DNA of 64,000 nucleotides from Pelagimonas varians (GTDB taxonomy: Bacteria > Pseudomonadota > Alphaproteobacteria > Rhodobacterales > Rhodobacteraceae). The position numbers and the translations under genes were made by a program. Positions 53,067-61,609 of the stretch are shown here, in pieces (the stretch's first letter is position 1; every line of letters starts with the position of its first letter). The DNA lies in contig NZ_QKMF01000010.1 of NCBI RefSeq assembly GCF_003208435.1, positions 1 through 64,000 on the forward strand. The letters run 5' to 3'. The notes under the pieces were generated by a model. It did no database searches, was not told the DNA's origin, and saw only the letters and a list, made by a program, of their open reading frames with translations.

Positions 53067-54230
53067 ATGAACGCACCGGTTAATTTTGACGACCTCGAAG
53101 TCGGGTTTGACGTCCCTGCCCTGCCCGGAATGGATGAGGCCGACATTCAAACCCCCTGCCTGATCCTTGATCTGGATGCGCTGGAACGCAACATCAAGAA
53201 AATGGGCGATTACGCCGCTGCGCATGGCATGCGACACCGCGTGCATGGCAAAATGCACAAATCCGTTGATGTCGCCAAATTGCAGGAGACTTTGGGCGGG
53301 GCTTGCGGCGTGTGCTGCCAAAAAGTGTCGGAGGCCGAGGTTTTTGCCCGCGGCGGGATCAAAGACGTCATGGTGTCCAACCAAGTCACCGATTTGGTCA
53401 AGATCGACCGTCTGGCGCGTATGCCAAAACTGGGCGCGCGGGTTTTGTGCTGTGTCGACGATCCGGACAACGTCGCCAACCTGTCCGCCGCTGCGGTGAA
53501 ACATGGCACCCAAATCGAAGCACTGGTTGAAATCGACTGCGGCGCGGGTCGCTGCGGCGTGACCACAACCCAAGATGTCGTCAAGATCGCCAAGATGATC
53601 GACGCGGCCGACGGCCTGAAATTCGCGGGCATCCAAGCCTACCAAGGCGCGATGCAGCACATGGACAGTTACGGTGACCGCAAGGCCAAACTGGACATTG
53701 CCGTGGCGCAGGTGGCGGACGCTGTCAGCGGTCTCAAGGCCGAAGGGCTGGAGTGCGATATTGTTGGCGGTGGCGGCACTGGTTCGTATTATTTCGAAAG
53801 CACCTCAGGGGTTTACAACGAATTGCAGTGCGGGTCCTACGCTTTCATGGACGCAGATTACGGCCGCATTCTGGACAAAGACGGCAAGCGGATTGACGAG
53901 GGCGAATGGCAAAATGCCCTGTTCATATTGACCACAGTCATGAGCCATTCCAAAGCCGACAAAGCCATTGTCGATGCCGGACTAAAGGCACAGTCGGTTG
54001 ATTCCGGCCTGCCCACGGTTTTTGGCCGCGACGATGTCGAATACCTCAAGTGTTCCGATGAACATGGCGTGGTTGCGGATGCTGGCGGCGTTCTCAAGGT
54101 CAACGACAAGCTGAAACTTGTGCCCGGCCACTGCGATCCGACCTGCAATGTGCATGATTGGTACGTTGGTGTTCGGGGCGGCAAGGTTGAAACCCTTTGG
54201 CCGGTGTCCGCGCGCGGCAAAGCCTACTGA
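53067..54230 (+). CDS. bhcC: beta-hydroxyaspartate aldolase
   Basis: PLP-dependent aldolase joining glycine and glyoxylate into erythro-beta-hydroxyaspartate. 387 residues in the D-threonine-aldolase-like fold type III family: N-terminal IQTPCLILDLDALERNIKKM, PLP lysine probably K62 in RVHGKMHKS (most relatives read RPHxKTHK), GGIKDVMVSNQVTD, EIDCGAGRCGV, VGGGGTGSYYFESTSGVYNELQCGSYAFMD, and the metal site near the C-terminus (PGHCDPTCNVHDWYVG). AGGGAG precedes the ATG. Confidence 0.92.
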   Translation: MNAPVNFDDLEVGFDVPALPGMDEADIQTPCLILDLDALERNIKKMGDYAAAHGMRHRVHGKMHKSVDVAKLQETLGGACGVCCQKVSEAEVFARGGIKDVMVSNQVTDLVKIDRLARMPKLGARVLCCVDDPDNVANLSAAAVKHGTQIEALVEIDCGAGRCGVTTTQDVVKIAKMIDAADGLKFAGIQAYQGAMQHMDSYGDRKAKLDIAVAQVADAVSGLKAEGLECDIVGGGGTGSYYFESTSGVYNELQCGSYAFMDADYGRILDKDGKRIDEGEWQNALFILTTVMSHSKADKAIVDAGLKAQSVDSGLPTVFGRDDVEYLKCSDEHGVVADAGGVLKVNDKLKLVPGHCDPTCNVHDWYVGVRGGKVETLWPVSARGKAY

Positions 54231-54353
54231 CCCAAACCGCCAGTTTCGATCCTCGGAAGGGCTGCCTCGGGAGGGGGCAGGAAAGCCGTCTCCTTGCAAA
54301 CAGCTGCCTTCCGGGCCGCAACGGGGCGCACGAATTTAACTTGGAGCCAAGAC

Positions 54354-55319
54354 ATGCTGATTGTACCCGAACGCGACATCGCGGACCTGATGACCCGCGA
54401 CGCGGCTTTTGACGCGGTGGAACGCGTTTTTGCTGCGATGGCCGCTGGCGACGCCTATAATTTCCCTGTGGTGCGCGAAGCAATCGGCCACGAAGAGGCG
54501 CTTTATGGCTTCAAAGGCGGATTTGACCAATCTGGCCTGACGCTGGGCCTGAAGGCGGGGGGCTATTGGCCGAACAATCTTGAAAAGCGCGGGATCATCA
54601 ACCACCAGTCCACGATCTTTTTGTTCGATCCTGACACTGGCAAAGTCAAAGCAATGATCGGTGGCAACTTGCTTACGGCCTTGCGCACAGCGGCGGCTTC
54701 AAGCGTGTCGATCAAACATCTGGCGCGGCCGGATGCCAAGGTAATCGGAATGATCGGCGCAGGGCATCAAGCGACATTCCAACTGCGCGCCGCGCTAGAG
54801 CAGCGCAATTTCGAAAAGGTCATCGGCTGGAACTATCATCCTGATATGCTGCCCAATATCGAAAAAATTGCAACCGAGGCCGGCGTTCCCTTTGAAGCCG
54901 TGGAACTGGAGGGAATGCGCCAAGCAGATGTGATTATTTCAATCACCTCGGCCTTTGCCCCGTCTTTGATGGCCGATCATGTCGCGCCCGGAACCCATGT
55001 CGCCTGTATGGGCACCGACACCAAAGGCAAGCAAGAGGTCGAAGCCGCGCTGCTGGCCAAAGCTGCAGTGTTCACAGATGAGGTTGCGCAATCCATTACT
55101 ATCGGAGAAGCGCAACATGCCGTGGCCCAGGGTCTCATTGCCGAAGCGGATGTTGCCCAACTGGGCGCAGTGATTAACGGCACAGACGCGGGCCGCACGT
55201 CAGAGGATCAAATCACCTTGTTTGACGGGACAGGCGTAGGCCTTCAGGATCTGGCGGTGGCCGCCGCCGTTGTCGATCTTGCGGTGGAACAAGGCATCGC
55301 CATCGAGGTCGATTTCTAA
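54354..55319 (+). CDS. bhcD: Iminosuccinate reductase
   Basis: Reduces iminosuccinate to L-aspartate, which BhcA reuses as amino donor, closing the cycle. 321 residues in the ornithine cyclodeaminase/mu-crystallin family: YGFKGGFDQSGLTLGLKAGGYWPNN, a Rossmann motif in VIGMIGAGHQATFQLRAALEQR, and DGTGVGLQDLAVAAAVVDLA near the end. ATG at 54354 follows GGAG. The 123-base gap after bhcC contains no separate gene. Terminator follows. Confidence 0.92.
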   Translation: MLIVPERDIADLMTRDAAFDAVERVFAAMAAGDAYNFPVVREAIGHEEALYGFKGGFDQSGLTLGLKAGGYWPNNLEKRGIINHQSTIFLFDPDTGKVKAMIGGNLLTALRTAAASSVSIKHLARPDAKVIGMIGAGHQATFQLRAALEQRNFEKVIGWNYHPDMLPNIEKIATEAGVPFEAVELEGMRQADVIISITSAFAPSLMADHVAPGTHVACMGTDTKGKQEVEAALLAKAAVFTDEVAQSITIGEAQHAVAQGLIAEADVAQLGAVINGTDAGRTSEDQITLFDGTGVGLQDLAVAAAVVDLAVEQGIAIEVDF

Positions 55320-55356
55320 ACACCTCGCAAGAACTCGATTGCCTTGCAGCAAACAG

Positions 55357-55389
55357 AAAAACGGCCCCCGTACTGCGAGGGCCGTTTTT
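55357..55389. terminator. Bidirectional terminator between bhcD and the ABC operon
   Basis: AAAAACGGCCC (55357-55367) and GGGCCGTTTTT (55379-55389) are exact complements around an 11-nt loop, with A and T tracts serving both converging operons. Confidence 0.9.
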
Positions 55390-55408
55390 GATGTCTTGGG
55401 CTGCAGTT

Positions 55409-56197
55409 TTAAACCGTGCCGCCCAGCGATCCCTCTAGGGCCACCAGTTCTTGGCCACCGGCCATCAGGTCTTGCAGCTCTTCGGGGGTGATTTGCCCGC
55501 GTTGCGCCGTTCCCAAGGTTTTGCCCCGGTTAAGCACGGTAAAGCGATCACCGACCGCCATGGCATGACGCACGTTGTGGGTGATAAAGACCACAGCGAT
55601 GCCTTGCTTACGAACTCTATCAACCGTCGCCAGAACATTGGCCGTTTGACGCACACCCAGCGCAGAGGTCGGTTCATCCAAAATCAGAACCTTTGCACCG
55701 AAATGCACCGCACGGGCAATCGCAACTGTCTGGCGTTCACCGCCCGACAATGTCCCAACCGCTTGATCCGGACCGCGCAGGTTAATACCCATTTTCTTCA
55801 TCTCTTCCATGGTCACGCGGTTGGCGTAATCATGGTCGAACAGCTTAAGCGGACCAAGATTTTTGATCGGCTCGTTGCCCATAAAGAAGTTCCGGCTGAC
55901 GGACATCAGCGGGATCATGGCAAGATGCTGGTGAACGGTTGCAATGCCTGCCGAAATCGCATCACGCGGGTCGGCGAAATGCATCGAAGTGCCTTCGAAC
56001 ATGATCTCGCCCTTGGTGGGTTTATGCACCCCGGACATGGTCTTGATGAAGGTCGATTTACCGGCACCGTTGTCGCCCAAAAGGCAATGGCATTCGCCCG
56101 GGAAAACATCAACCGAAACACCGGCCAAAGCAATCACGCTTCCAAAATGCTTCTCGATGTTCCGCATTTGGATGATGGGGGCTTTTTCAGGATTCAT
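55409..56197 (-). CDS. Sugar-type ABC transporter ATP-binding protein (FrcA-like)
   Basis: Single-domain ATPase of 262 residues: Walker A GDNGAGKST, Q-loop region VHQHLAMIPLMSV, signature LSGGERQTVAIARAV, Walker B VLILDEPTSALG, and the switch His in FITHN. Single-domain members of the carbohydrate CUT2 family such as FrcA have this length. It is the last gene of the operon; start one base from the permease stop. Given the inositol-type genes around it, myo-inositol or a related cyclitol/sugar is the likely load. Confidence 0.88.
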   Translation of the reverse strand: MNPEKAPIIQMRNIEKHFGSVIALAGVSVDVFPGECHCLLGDNGAGKSTFIKTMSGVHKPTKGEIMFEGTSMHFADPRDAISAGIATVHQHLAMIPLMSVSRNFFMGNEPIKNLGPLKLFDHDYANRVTMEEMKKMGINLRGPDQAVGTLSGGERQTVAIARAVHFGAKVLILDEPTSALGVRQTANVLATVDRVRKQGIAVVFITHNVRHAMAVGDRFTVLNRGKTLGTAQRGQITPEELQDLMAGGQELVALEGSLGGTV

Positions 56198-56198
56198 A

Positions 56199-57335
56199 TC
56201 AACGCTCCCCTGTGATGATGCGGCGGATATAGGTGTTCAAGATCACGGCAAAGAGCAAGATCACCCCGAGGAACACCCGGAAAAGCGAGCTTTCGACACC
56301 TGCAAAGAACAGGCCCTGCTGCACAACGCCAAAGATCAGTGCACCCAGTGCGGCCCCGATGACAGAGCCATATCCGCCCGTCAGCAATGCGCCGCCAATA
56401 ACCACCGCAATAATGGCTTCGAATTCTTTCAGCAAACCACGATCCGCGCCAGCCGATCCAAACTCCATCACCTGACAGGCCGCGAAAACAGCAGCTGAAA
56501 AGGCGGTGAACATGAACATCAGAATTTTGACTTTGTTAACCGGTACACCCGAGTTGCGTGCGGATTCCGCGTCGCCGCCGGCAGCGAAAATCCAGTTGCC
56601 GAACTGCGTGCGGGTCAAAATGAAGTGGCCCAGAAAAATCATGAACAAAGCCCAGACGATCAGCATCGGGATGCCTTCGACAACGGGTTGGCCCATTTTG
56701 TTTCCGCGCTCGAAGGTCGCGATGATACCTGCGTCGCCCATCCATTGAAATAGTCCGGTCAGGATCTTGCCACCGAACATAGGTGCAAGCCAGTCTCCTT
56801 CAGCCGCGTCACGAATACCGCCAATGATGGTTTTGCGTTCCAGCATCTGCGGCAGGAAGATAGTAAAGCCGCGCAAAATAAACAAAAAGGCAAGCGTAAC
56901 GATAAAACTTGGCAATCCGGTGCGTACAACAATGTAGCCGCTTATGCCGCCGATTGCGGTGCACAGCACAAAGGTCACCAAAATCGCAGCCCACATCGGC
57001 CAGCCTAAAGTGACGCCGAAAATGGCGATCATCATCCCCGCAAAGCCGATCATTGATCCGATCGACAGGTCGAATTCACCGGCAATCATCAGCAGACAGG
57101 CGCCGACGGCGATCAAGGCGAATTGGGCCGAAACTGTCGACCAGTTCATCACACCTTGTGCGTTAAACATTCCGCTGTCGCCAGCAAAAATGAAGAATAA
57201 GAAAAAGACGATTACTGTGCCACACATGCCGCCCAATTCGGGGCGGATAAGCGCCTTGCGCAGTGGCGATATCTGCTTGATCCGTTCGTCATCTACCAAA
57301 GCCTGCCCAGCTTGTGGCGTATTGGCCTCTGACAT
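56199..57335 (-). CDS. Sugar-type ABC transporter permease (CUT2)
   Basis: Inner-membrane permease of 378 residues with about ten hydrophobic segments. The hallmarks of the CUT2/BPD_transp_2 family are present: LMIAGEFDLSIGSMIGFAGM, VRTGLPSFIVTLAFLFILRGFTI, GGDAESARNSGVPVNKVKILMF and AIIAVVIGGALLTGGYGSVIGAALGALIFGVV. ATG at 57335 has GGAGG upstream. Between binding protein and ATPase, it forms the standard three-gene importer. Confidence 0.9.
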   Translation of the reverse strand: MSEANTPQAGQALVDDERIKQISPLRKALIRPELGGMCGTVIVFFLFFIFAGDSGMFNAQGVMNWSTVSAQFALIAVGACLLMIAGEFDLSIGSMIGFAGMMIAIFGVTLGWPMWAAILVTFVLCTAIGGISGYIVVRTGLPSFIVTLAFLFILRGFTIFLPQMLERKTIIGGIRDAAEGDWLAPMFGGKILTGLFQWMGDAGIIATFERGNKMGQPVVEGIPMLIVWALFMIFLGHFILTRTQFGNWIFAAGGDAESARNSGVPVNKVKILMFMFTAFSAAVFAACQVMEFGSAGADRGLLKEFEAIIAVVIGGALLTGGYGSVIGAALGALIFGVVQQGLFFAGVESSLFRVFLGVILLFAVILNTYIRRIITGER

Positions 57336-57409
57336 CTGGGGGTCCTCCCGTTGGTCTGGATACAAAAAGGGCGGCGAACGACTGTGCGCACGCCGCCCCT
57401 GTGGTGAAT

Positions 57410-58360
57410 TTAGCGGTACTTACCGGCGAATTCTTCAACCTTGCCCAAGGCGTCTTTGGTGACGAAACCGGGGCCAGAGTTGATGTTGTTGCCCGGCAGA
57501 ACGCCAAAGCGGTCATAGTTGGTCAGAACAACAACTGGCAGGTAGGCCTGCAAGAATGGCTGTTGGTCGATGCCCCACTGGATTGTGCCGGACTTGATGC
57601 CTTTGACGATCTCGTCGCCAAGGTCAAACGTGCCGAAATAGATGTCGCCTGCAAGGCCCATCTCTTCGAGCGCCAGAATGGTCGGATCAGCAGAGGTCGG
57701 CCCAAGCGTCAGAACCGCGTCTGTGTCAGGATTGGCATTCAGGTAGGCCATAACACGGTTTTTAATTTCGGCGGGGTCTTGGCCGCTGTCGATCATCTGA
57801 CCGCCCAGATCAACACCCAGACCGTCTGCAAAGCCGCGGCAGCGTTCGCCGACAACTGTGTTCGAAATCACGTGGTTTACACAGACAAAGGATTCGACAC
57901 CGTCGCCTTTGGCACGCAGACCAGCCGCAAGGCCGGCGTCATACTCAGGCTGGCCAACGAACATAAGCGCGCCAACTTCGCGAACCTGCTCCGGTGTGCC
58001 CGAGTTCATGATGATAACGTTGATGCCTTGATCCACAGCCGAACGGATCGGGCCGGACAAAACGTCAAAGTCTGCAAGCGTGGTGATGATACCATTCGGG
58101 CCAGAAGCCGCCGCTTGTTCAATGATCCGCGCCATGTCGGCAAGGTCACCAGTGGGCGGGTTGCGATATTCGACTTCAACACCCATTTGATCGCCAGCCA
58201 AAGCGATGCCGTTTTTGATGGTGTTCCACCAGCTGTCGCTGTCAGGGGCGTGGCTGACAAGAATGTACTTCTCACCTTCAGCTGCGGCTGTGGTTGCAAC
58301 CATCAATGGCGCTGCAACAACTGCCGTCGCCAGCATGAGTTTCTTAAACAAAGACGTCAT
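57410..58360 (-). CDS. Sugar/cyclitol ABC transporter periplasmic binding protein
   Basis: Periplasmic binding protein of 316 residues with signal peptide (about 1-25, LMLATAVVAAPLMVATTAAA), then a periplasmic-binding-protein-like I fold: YILVSHAPDSDSWWNTIKNGIALAGDQMGVEVEYRNP, ASGPNGIITTL, DQGINVIIMNSG, GQPEYDAGLAAGLRA. The pattern is that of ribose/inositol binding proteins of the CUT2 class. GGAGGAAAAAT precedes the ATG. Its promoter carries the LacI-type palindrome at 58448. Confidence 0.88.
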   Translation of the reverse strand: MTSLFKKLMLATAVVAAPLMVATTAAAEGEKYILVSHAPDSDSWWNTIKNGIALAGDQMGVEVEYRNPPTGDLADMARIIEQAAASGPNGIITTLADFDVLSGPIRSAVDQGINVIIMNSGTPEQVREVGALMFVGQPEYDAGLAAGLRAKGDGVESFVCVNHVISNTVVGERCRGFADGLGVDLGGQMIDSGQDPAEIKNRVMAYLNANPDTDAVLTLGPTSADPTILALEEMGLAGDIYFGTFDLGDEIVKGIKSGTIQWGIDQQPFLQAYLPVVVLTNYDRFGVLPGNNINSGPGFVTKDALGKVEEFAGKYR

Positions 58361-58447
58361 ATTTTTCCTCCCAGAAATCACGTATTTTCGGCGCAAGAGC
58401 CGGTCCTTTTCGTCTCTCCGACTCAAGTTAAAACACAGGTCAGAATT

Positions 58448-58467
58448 TTTTGCAACCGGTTGCAAAA
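58448..58467. promoter_or_regulatory. LacI-type operator, copy 1
   Basis: TTTTGCAACCGGTTGCAAAA is a perfect 20-bp palindrome with the central CG-containing core of LacI/GalR sites. It lies between the ABC binding-protein gene and the divergent LacI gene. An identical 18-bp core recurs at 62740. Confidence 0.92.
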
Positions 58468-58548
58468 GCTGATGGCATAATTCTGGCTGCGCTTTTGGTC
58501 AATTCAGGTTAGACAAACAAAAATATAGTGAAAGAGGGTCAGCCAAAA

Positions 58549-59559
58549 ATGGCCGTGACATTGAAAGAGGTTGCAAAGCGGGCCGGCGTGTCGCGATCAG
58601 CGGTATCGCGCACCTTTACCGACGGTGCATCTGTTTCGGACAAGATGCGCCAAAAGGTCGAAAAGGCCGCCCGTGATCTGGGCTACAGCCCAAACGCTTT
58701 AGCGTCTTCGCTGACAACGGGGCGCACGAAATTGATCGGCCTTGTGTCGAACAACTTTCATAACCCTATCTTTTTGCAAGTGTTTGATCTGTTCACCCGC
58801 GGACTTCAGGATCGCGGACTTCGGCCGTTGCTGGTGAACCTGACCCAAGAAATCGATCCCGAAAGTTCGGTTCGGATGCTGCGGCAATACTCTGTGGACG
58901 GCGTGGTCGTTGCTTCCTCGACGCTGCCACCGGGATTCGCCAAGGCGTTTCGGGATGCCGGTGTTCCAGTTGTTCACAGCTTTGGTCGATATGCTGCGGC
59001 CCCTCAGGTGCATGTTGTTGGCATTGATAACGTTGAATGCGGGCGCATGGCCGCGCGCACCTTGGTAGAACGCGGGTACAAACAGGTGGCATTTTTGGGC
59101 GGACCCGAGGCCGCGACATCAACCCAGGACCGCTACACCGGCTTTATGTCTGAACTGGCAGCGCATCCGAATATCGACGTAACCTATTCTTTTGCAGGAG
59201 ATTATTCCTTTGACGCCGGACGCCGCGAAATGTTGCGCCTGCTGCAATCCACCCCTGCCGAGGCCTATTTTTGCGGGGATGACGTTTTGTCGATTGGCGC
59301 GTTGTCAGCGCTTCGGGAAAGCGGGCTGAAAGTGCCAGAGGACGTTGGCATCATTGGCCTGAACGATATGGAAATGTCGGGGTGGGAAAACATCAACCTG
59401 ACCACGATTCACCAACCGATCCGGCAGATTATCAAGTCGTCGATCGAATTAATGGTTGCGATGCTGGACGAACCCGATCGCTACCCAGAGGCACGTATTT
59501 TCCCCTGTTCGGTGGTGGAACGGGGCACTTTGCGCCCCGCTCCGAAGGTCGTTACTTAA
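58549..59559 (+). CDS. LacI-family transcriptional regulator of the inositol-type locus
   Basis: LacI/GalR regulator of 336 residues: helix-turn-helix VTLKEVAKRAGVSRSAVSRTFTDG, hinge helix SPNALASSLTTGRT, and a periplasmic-binding-like effector domain (LIGLVSNNFHNPIFLQVF, RYTGFMSEL, FCGDDVLSIGALSAL, IIGLNDMEMSGW). ATG at 58549 has GAGGG upstream; a GTG at 58528 is possible. The two identical palindromes at 58448 and 62740 are its likely operators, so it should control transporter, dehydrogenases, iolE and iolD together, with an inositol-derived inducer. Confidence 0.9.
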   Translation: MAVTLKEVAKRAGVSRSAVSRTFTDGASVSDKMRQKVEKAARDLGYSPNALASSLTTGRTKLIGLVSNNFHNPIFLQVFDLFTRGLQDRGLRPLLVNLTQEIDPESSVRMLRQYSVDGVVVASSTLPPGFAKAFRDAGVPVVHSFGRYAAAPQVHVVGIDNVECGRMAARTLVERGYKQVAFLGGPEAATSTQDRYTGFMSELAAHPNIDVTYSFAGDYSFDAGRREMLRLLQSTPAEAYFCGDDVLSIGALSALRESGLKVPEDVGIIGLNDMEMSGWENINLTTIHQPIRQIIKSSIELMVAMLDEPDRYPEARIFPCSVVERGTLRPAPKVVT

Positions 59560-60685
59560 AGATCGACGGGCGCGCATCCATCCACGCACCGTTTTCCTTC
59601 GCCGACGCAACCGCTGTGTGCACAGCTGCCATCGACCGCACCCCGTCTGCTGCATTTGGCAAGCCATCACGGATTTCTCCGGAAATGGCATCGGCCAAAT
59701 CGCAATAGATATTGGCAACCGCCAGCGGGAACCCTTCAGGGTGGGCAATCGACACGCGACTCAGACGCTGCGCATCCTCGTGCAGGCCGCCTTCGCCTTT
59801 TTCGATGATCTGGGTGCGACCGCCAACCGGAGTGTAGATCAACTGATTCGGTTGCTCCGAAGCCCAACGAAGGCCGCCGGTTTCGCCAAATACCTGAATG
59901 TCGAACCCGTGCTGACGGCCAATCGCCACCGAAGATGTCCAAAGACGTCCGACGGTCCCGCCAGTCATGCGGAAATTGACCATTGCATCATCTTCCAGCT
60001 CACGGCTGGGAATGGTCGATGCGAAATCGGCTGACAGGGTCTCGACCTCATCATCCGCGATGAAACCGGCCATGTGCATGGCATGGATACCGCAATCCGC
60101 AAACTGACCGGACACGCCCGCCATCGCCGGATCATAGCGCCAGCGCACACGCGGGTTGTCTGCATCGGTGGCATCACCGTGGTGGCCGTGGCTAAAGTTT
60201 GTCACCACGAGGCGCACTTTCCCAAGCTCACCTGCGCGGACCATCGCCCGTGCCTGACGCACCATCGGATAGGCCGAATAGCAATAGTTGACGGCGCAAA
60301 TTTTGCCCGACTTTTCAGCCACACGCACGATCTCTTCGCCTTCTTCGACGGTCATCGTCATCGGCTTTTCGCACAACACGTTAAAACCGGCCTCAAGAAA
60401 GGCTTTGGTGATCTCGAAATGAGTCGAATTCGGAGTCGCCACTGTGACAAGATCAATCCGGTCGTCGCGGTTTTTCTCACCCTCCAGCATTTCTTGCCAG
60501 TCACCATAAGCACGGTCTGCGGCAATGCCCAAACGCTGGCCGTATTCGCGGCCAACTTCGGCGCGGTGGTCCAATGCGCCCGCAGCGAATTCAAACCGTC
60601 CATCGGCCAAAGCGCCCAAGCGGTGGGCCGGGCCGATCTGGCTGCCTTCGCCGCCGCCAATCATACCCCATTTAAGTTTTGTCAT
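59552..60685 (-). CDS. Gfo/Idh/MocA-family dehydrogenase (inositol-type) 1
   Basis: NAD(P)-dependent sugar/cyclitol dehydrogenase of 377 residues. N-terminal Rossmann motif WGMIGGGEGSQIG, then LVTVATPNSTHFEITKAFLEAGFNVLCEKPMT with the conserved EKP, and GQFADCGIHAMHMAGFIA with the active-site D/H pair. The family covers myo- and scyllo-inositol dehydrogenases and related enzymes. It is last in the operon iolE-like/dehydrogenase; its 3' end overlaps the LacI gene by 8 bases on the opposite strand. Confidence 0.83.
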   Translation of the reverse strand: MTKLKWGMIGGGEGSQIGPAHRLGALADGRFEFAAGALDHRAEVGREYGQRLGIAADRAYGDWQEMLEGEKNRDDRIDLVTVATPNSTHFEITKAFLEAGFNVLCEKPMTMTVEEGEEIVRVAEKSGKICAVNYCYSAYPMVRQARAMVRAGELGKVRLVVTNFSHGHHGDATDADNPRVRWRYDPAMAGVSGQFADCGIHAMHMAGFIADDEVETLSADFASTIPSRELEDDAMVNFRMTGGTVGRLWTSSVAIGRQHGFDIQVFGETGGLRWASEQPNQLIYTPVGGRTQIIEKGEGGLHEDAQRLSRVSIAHPEGFPLAVANIYCDLADAISGEIRDGLPNAADGVRSMAAVHTAVASAKENGAWMDARPSIFK

Positions 60686-60697
60686 GACAGGGTTTCC

Positions 60698-61591
60698 TTA
60701 GATAAAGCCAATAGATTCAAGGTATTCGCGGTTAATGCGCGCATCCCCGACCGGATCGGGATCCAACGTCGGATCGCAATCTTGCTCAACCGTACACCAC
60801 CCTGTGAAACCCGCATCAATCAATGTCTGGCGGACCTGCGCAAAATCGACGTCGCCGTCACCAAGGTTGCAAAAGATGCCTTGACCGCAGGCGTCATAAA
60901 ACCCTGTGCGTTTGGCAATAACTTCGGCCTTCACGGTCGGATTGATATCTTTGAAGTGCATGTAGGAAATGCGATCAATGTTGCGCTTCATAAAGGCAAC
61001 AGGATCAAATCCGGCATAGGAATGGTGTCCGGTGTCGAAACAGATTTTTAGGATCGATTCGTCAACCTCAGACAACAAGCGATCCAGCTCTGGCTCAAAG
61101 TCCATAAAGCCGCCCGCATGGGCGTGAATGCCGACTGTCAGGCCATATTCTTCGGTGCCGATTCGGGCCGTTTCGGCGATCCGATCGCGGTACGCCGTCC
61201 ACTCTGCCTTGTCCATTTGCTCCGCCTCGGGGGCACGGCCGGCGGTGGGCGCGCGGCGCGGAGAAATCGAATCGATCAACACCATGTGCTGGGCACCATG
61301 GGCCTTGAGCGCGCGCGCCGTGCGGTGCGTTGCATCTAGCACATCGTCGAACGCGTCGGGGTCATGATAGGGGCGAAACACAACGCCGCCGATCAATTCC
61401 AGATCATTTTTGGCCAATTCATCCGCCAAAATCGCGGGATCTTCGGGCATAAAGCCAACCGGCCCCAGCTCGATCCCTTTATAGCCCGCATCTGCGCAGT
61501 CTTTTAGGACCGACTGCCAGCTGGGGTTGCGCGGATCTTCCGCAAATTCCACACCCCAAGAACAGGGTGCATTGCCAATTCTAATTGTCAT
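60698..61591 (-). CDS. iolE: IolE-like inosose dehydratase (TIM-barrel isomerase/dehydratase)
   Basis: Xylose-isomerase-like TIM barrel of 297 residues starting IRIGNAPCSWGVEFAED, the standard opening of 2-keto-myo-inositol dehydratase. YKGIELGPVGFMPED, GGVVFRPYHD, GIHAHAGGFMDFEPELDRLL, CFDTGHHSYAGFDPVAFM and MHFKDINPTVKAEV supply metal Glu, His and Asp. It removes water from scyllo-inosose, producing the diketone cleaved by IolD, whose gene starts nearby. Good match; a related keto-sugar dehydratase is the alternative. Confidence 0.87.
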   Translation of the reverse strand: MTIRIGNAPCSWGVEFAEDPRNPSWQSVLKDCADAGYKGIELGPVGFMPEDPAILADELAKNDLELIGGVVFRPYHDPDAFDDVLDATHRTARALKAHGAQHMVLIDSISPRRAPTAGRAPEAEQMDKAEWTAYRDRIAETARIGTEEYGLTVGIHAHAGGFMDFEPELDRLLSEVDESILKICFDTGHHSYAGFDPVAFMKRNIDRISYMHFKDINPTVKAEVIAKRTGFYDACGQGIFCNLGDGDVDFAQVRQTLIDAGFTGWCTVEQDCDPTLDPDPVGDARINREYLESIGFI

Positions 61592-61609
61592 CTCAAGCCT
61601 TCCTGACGC

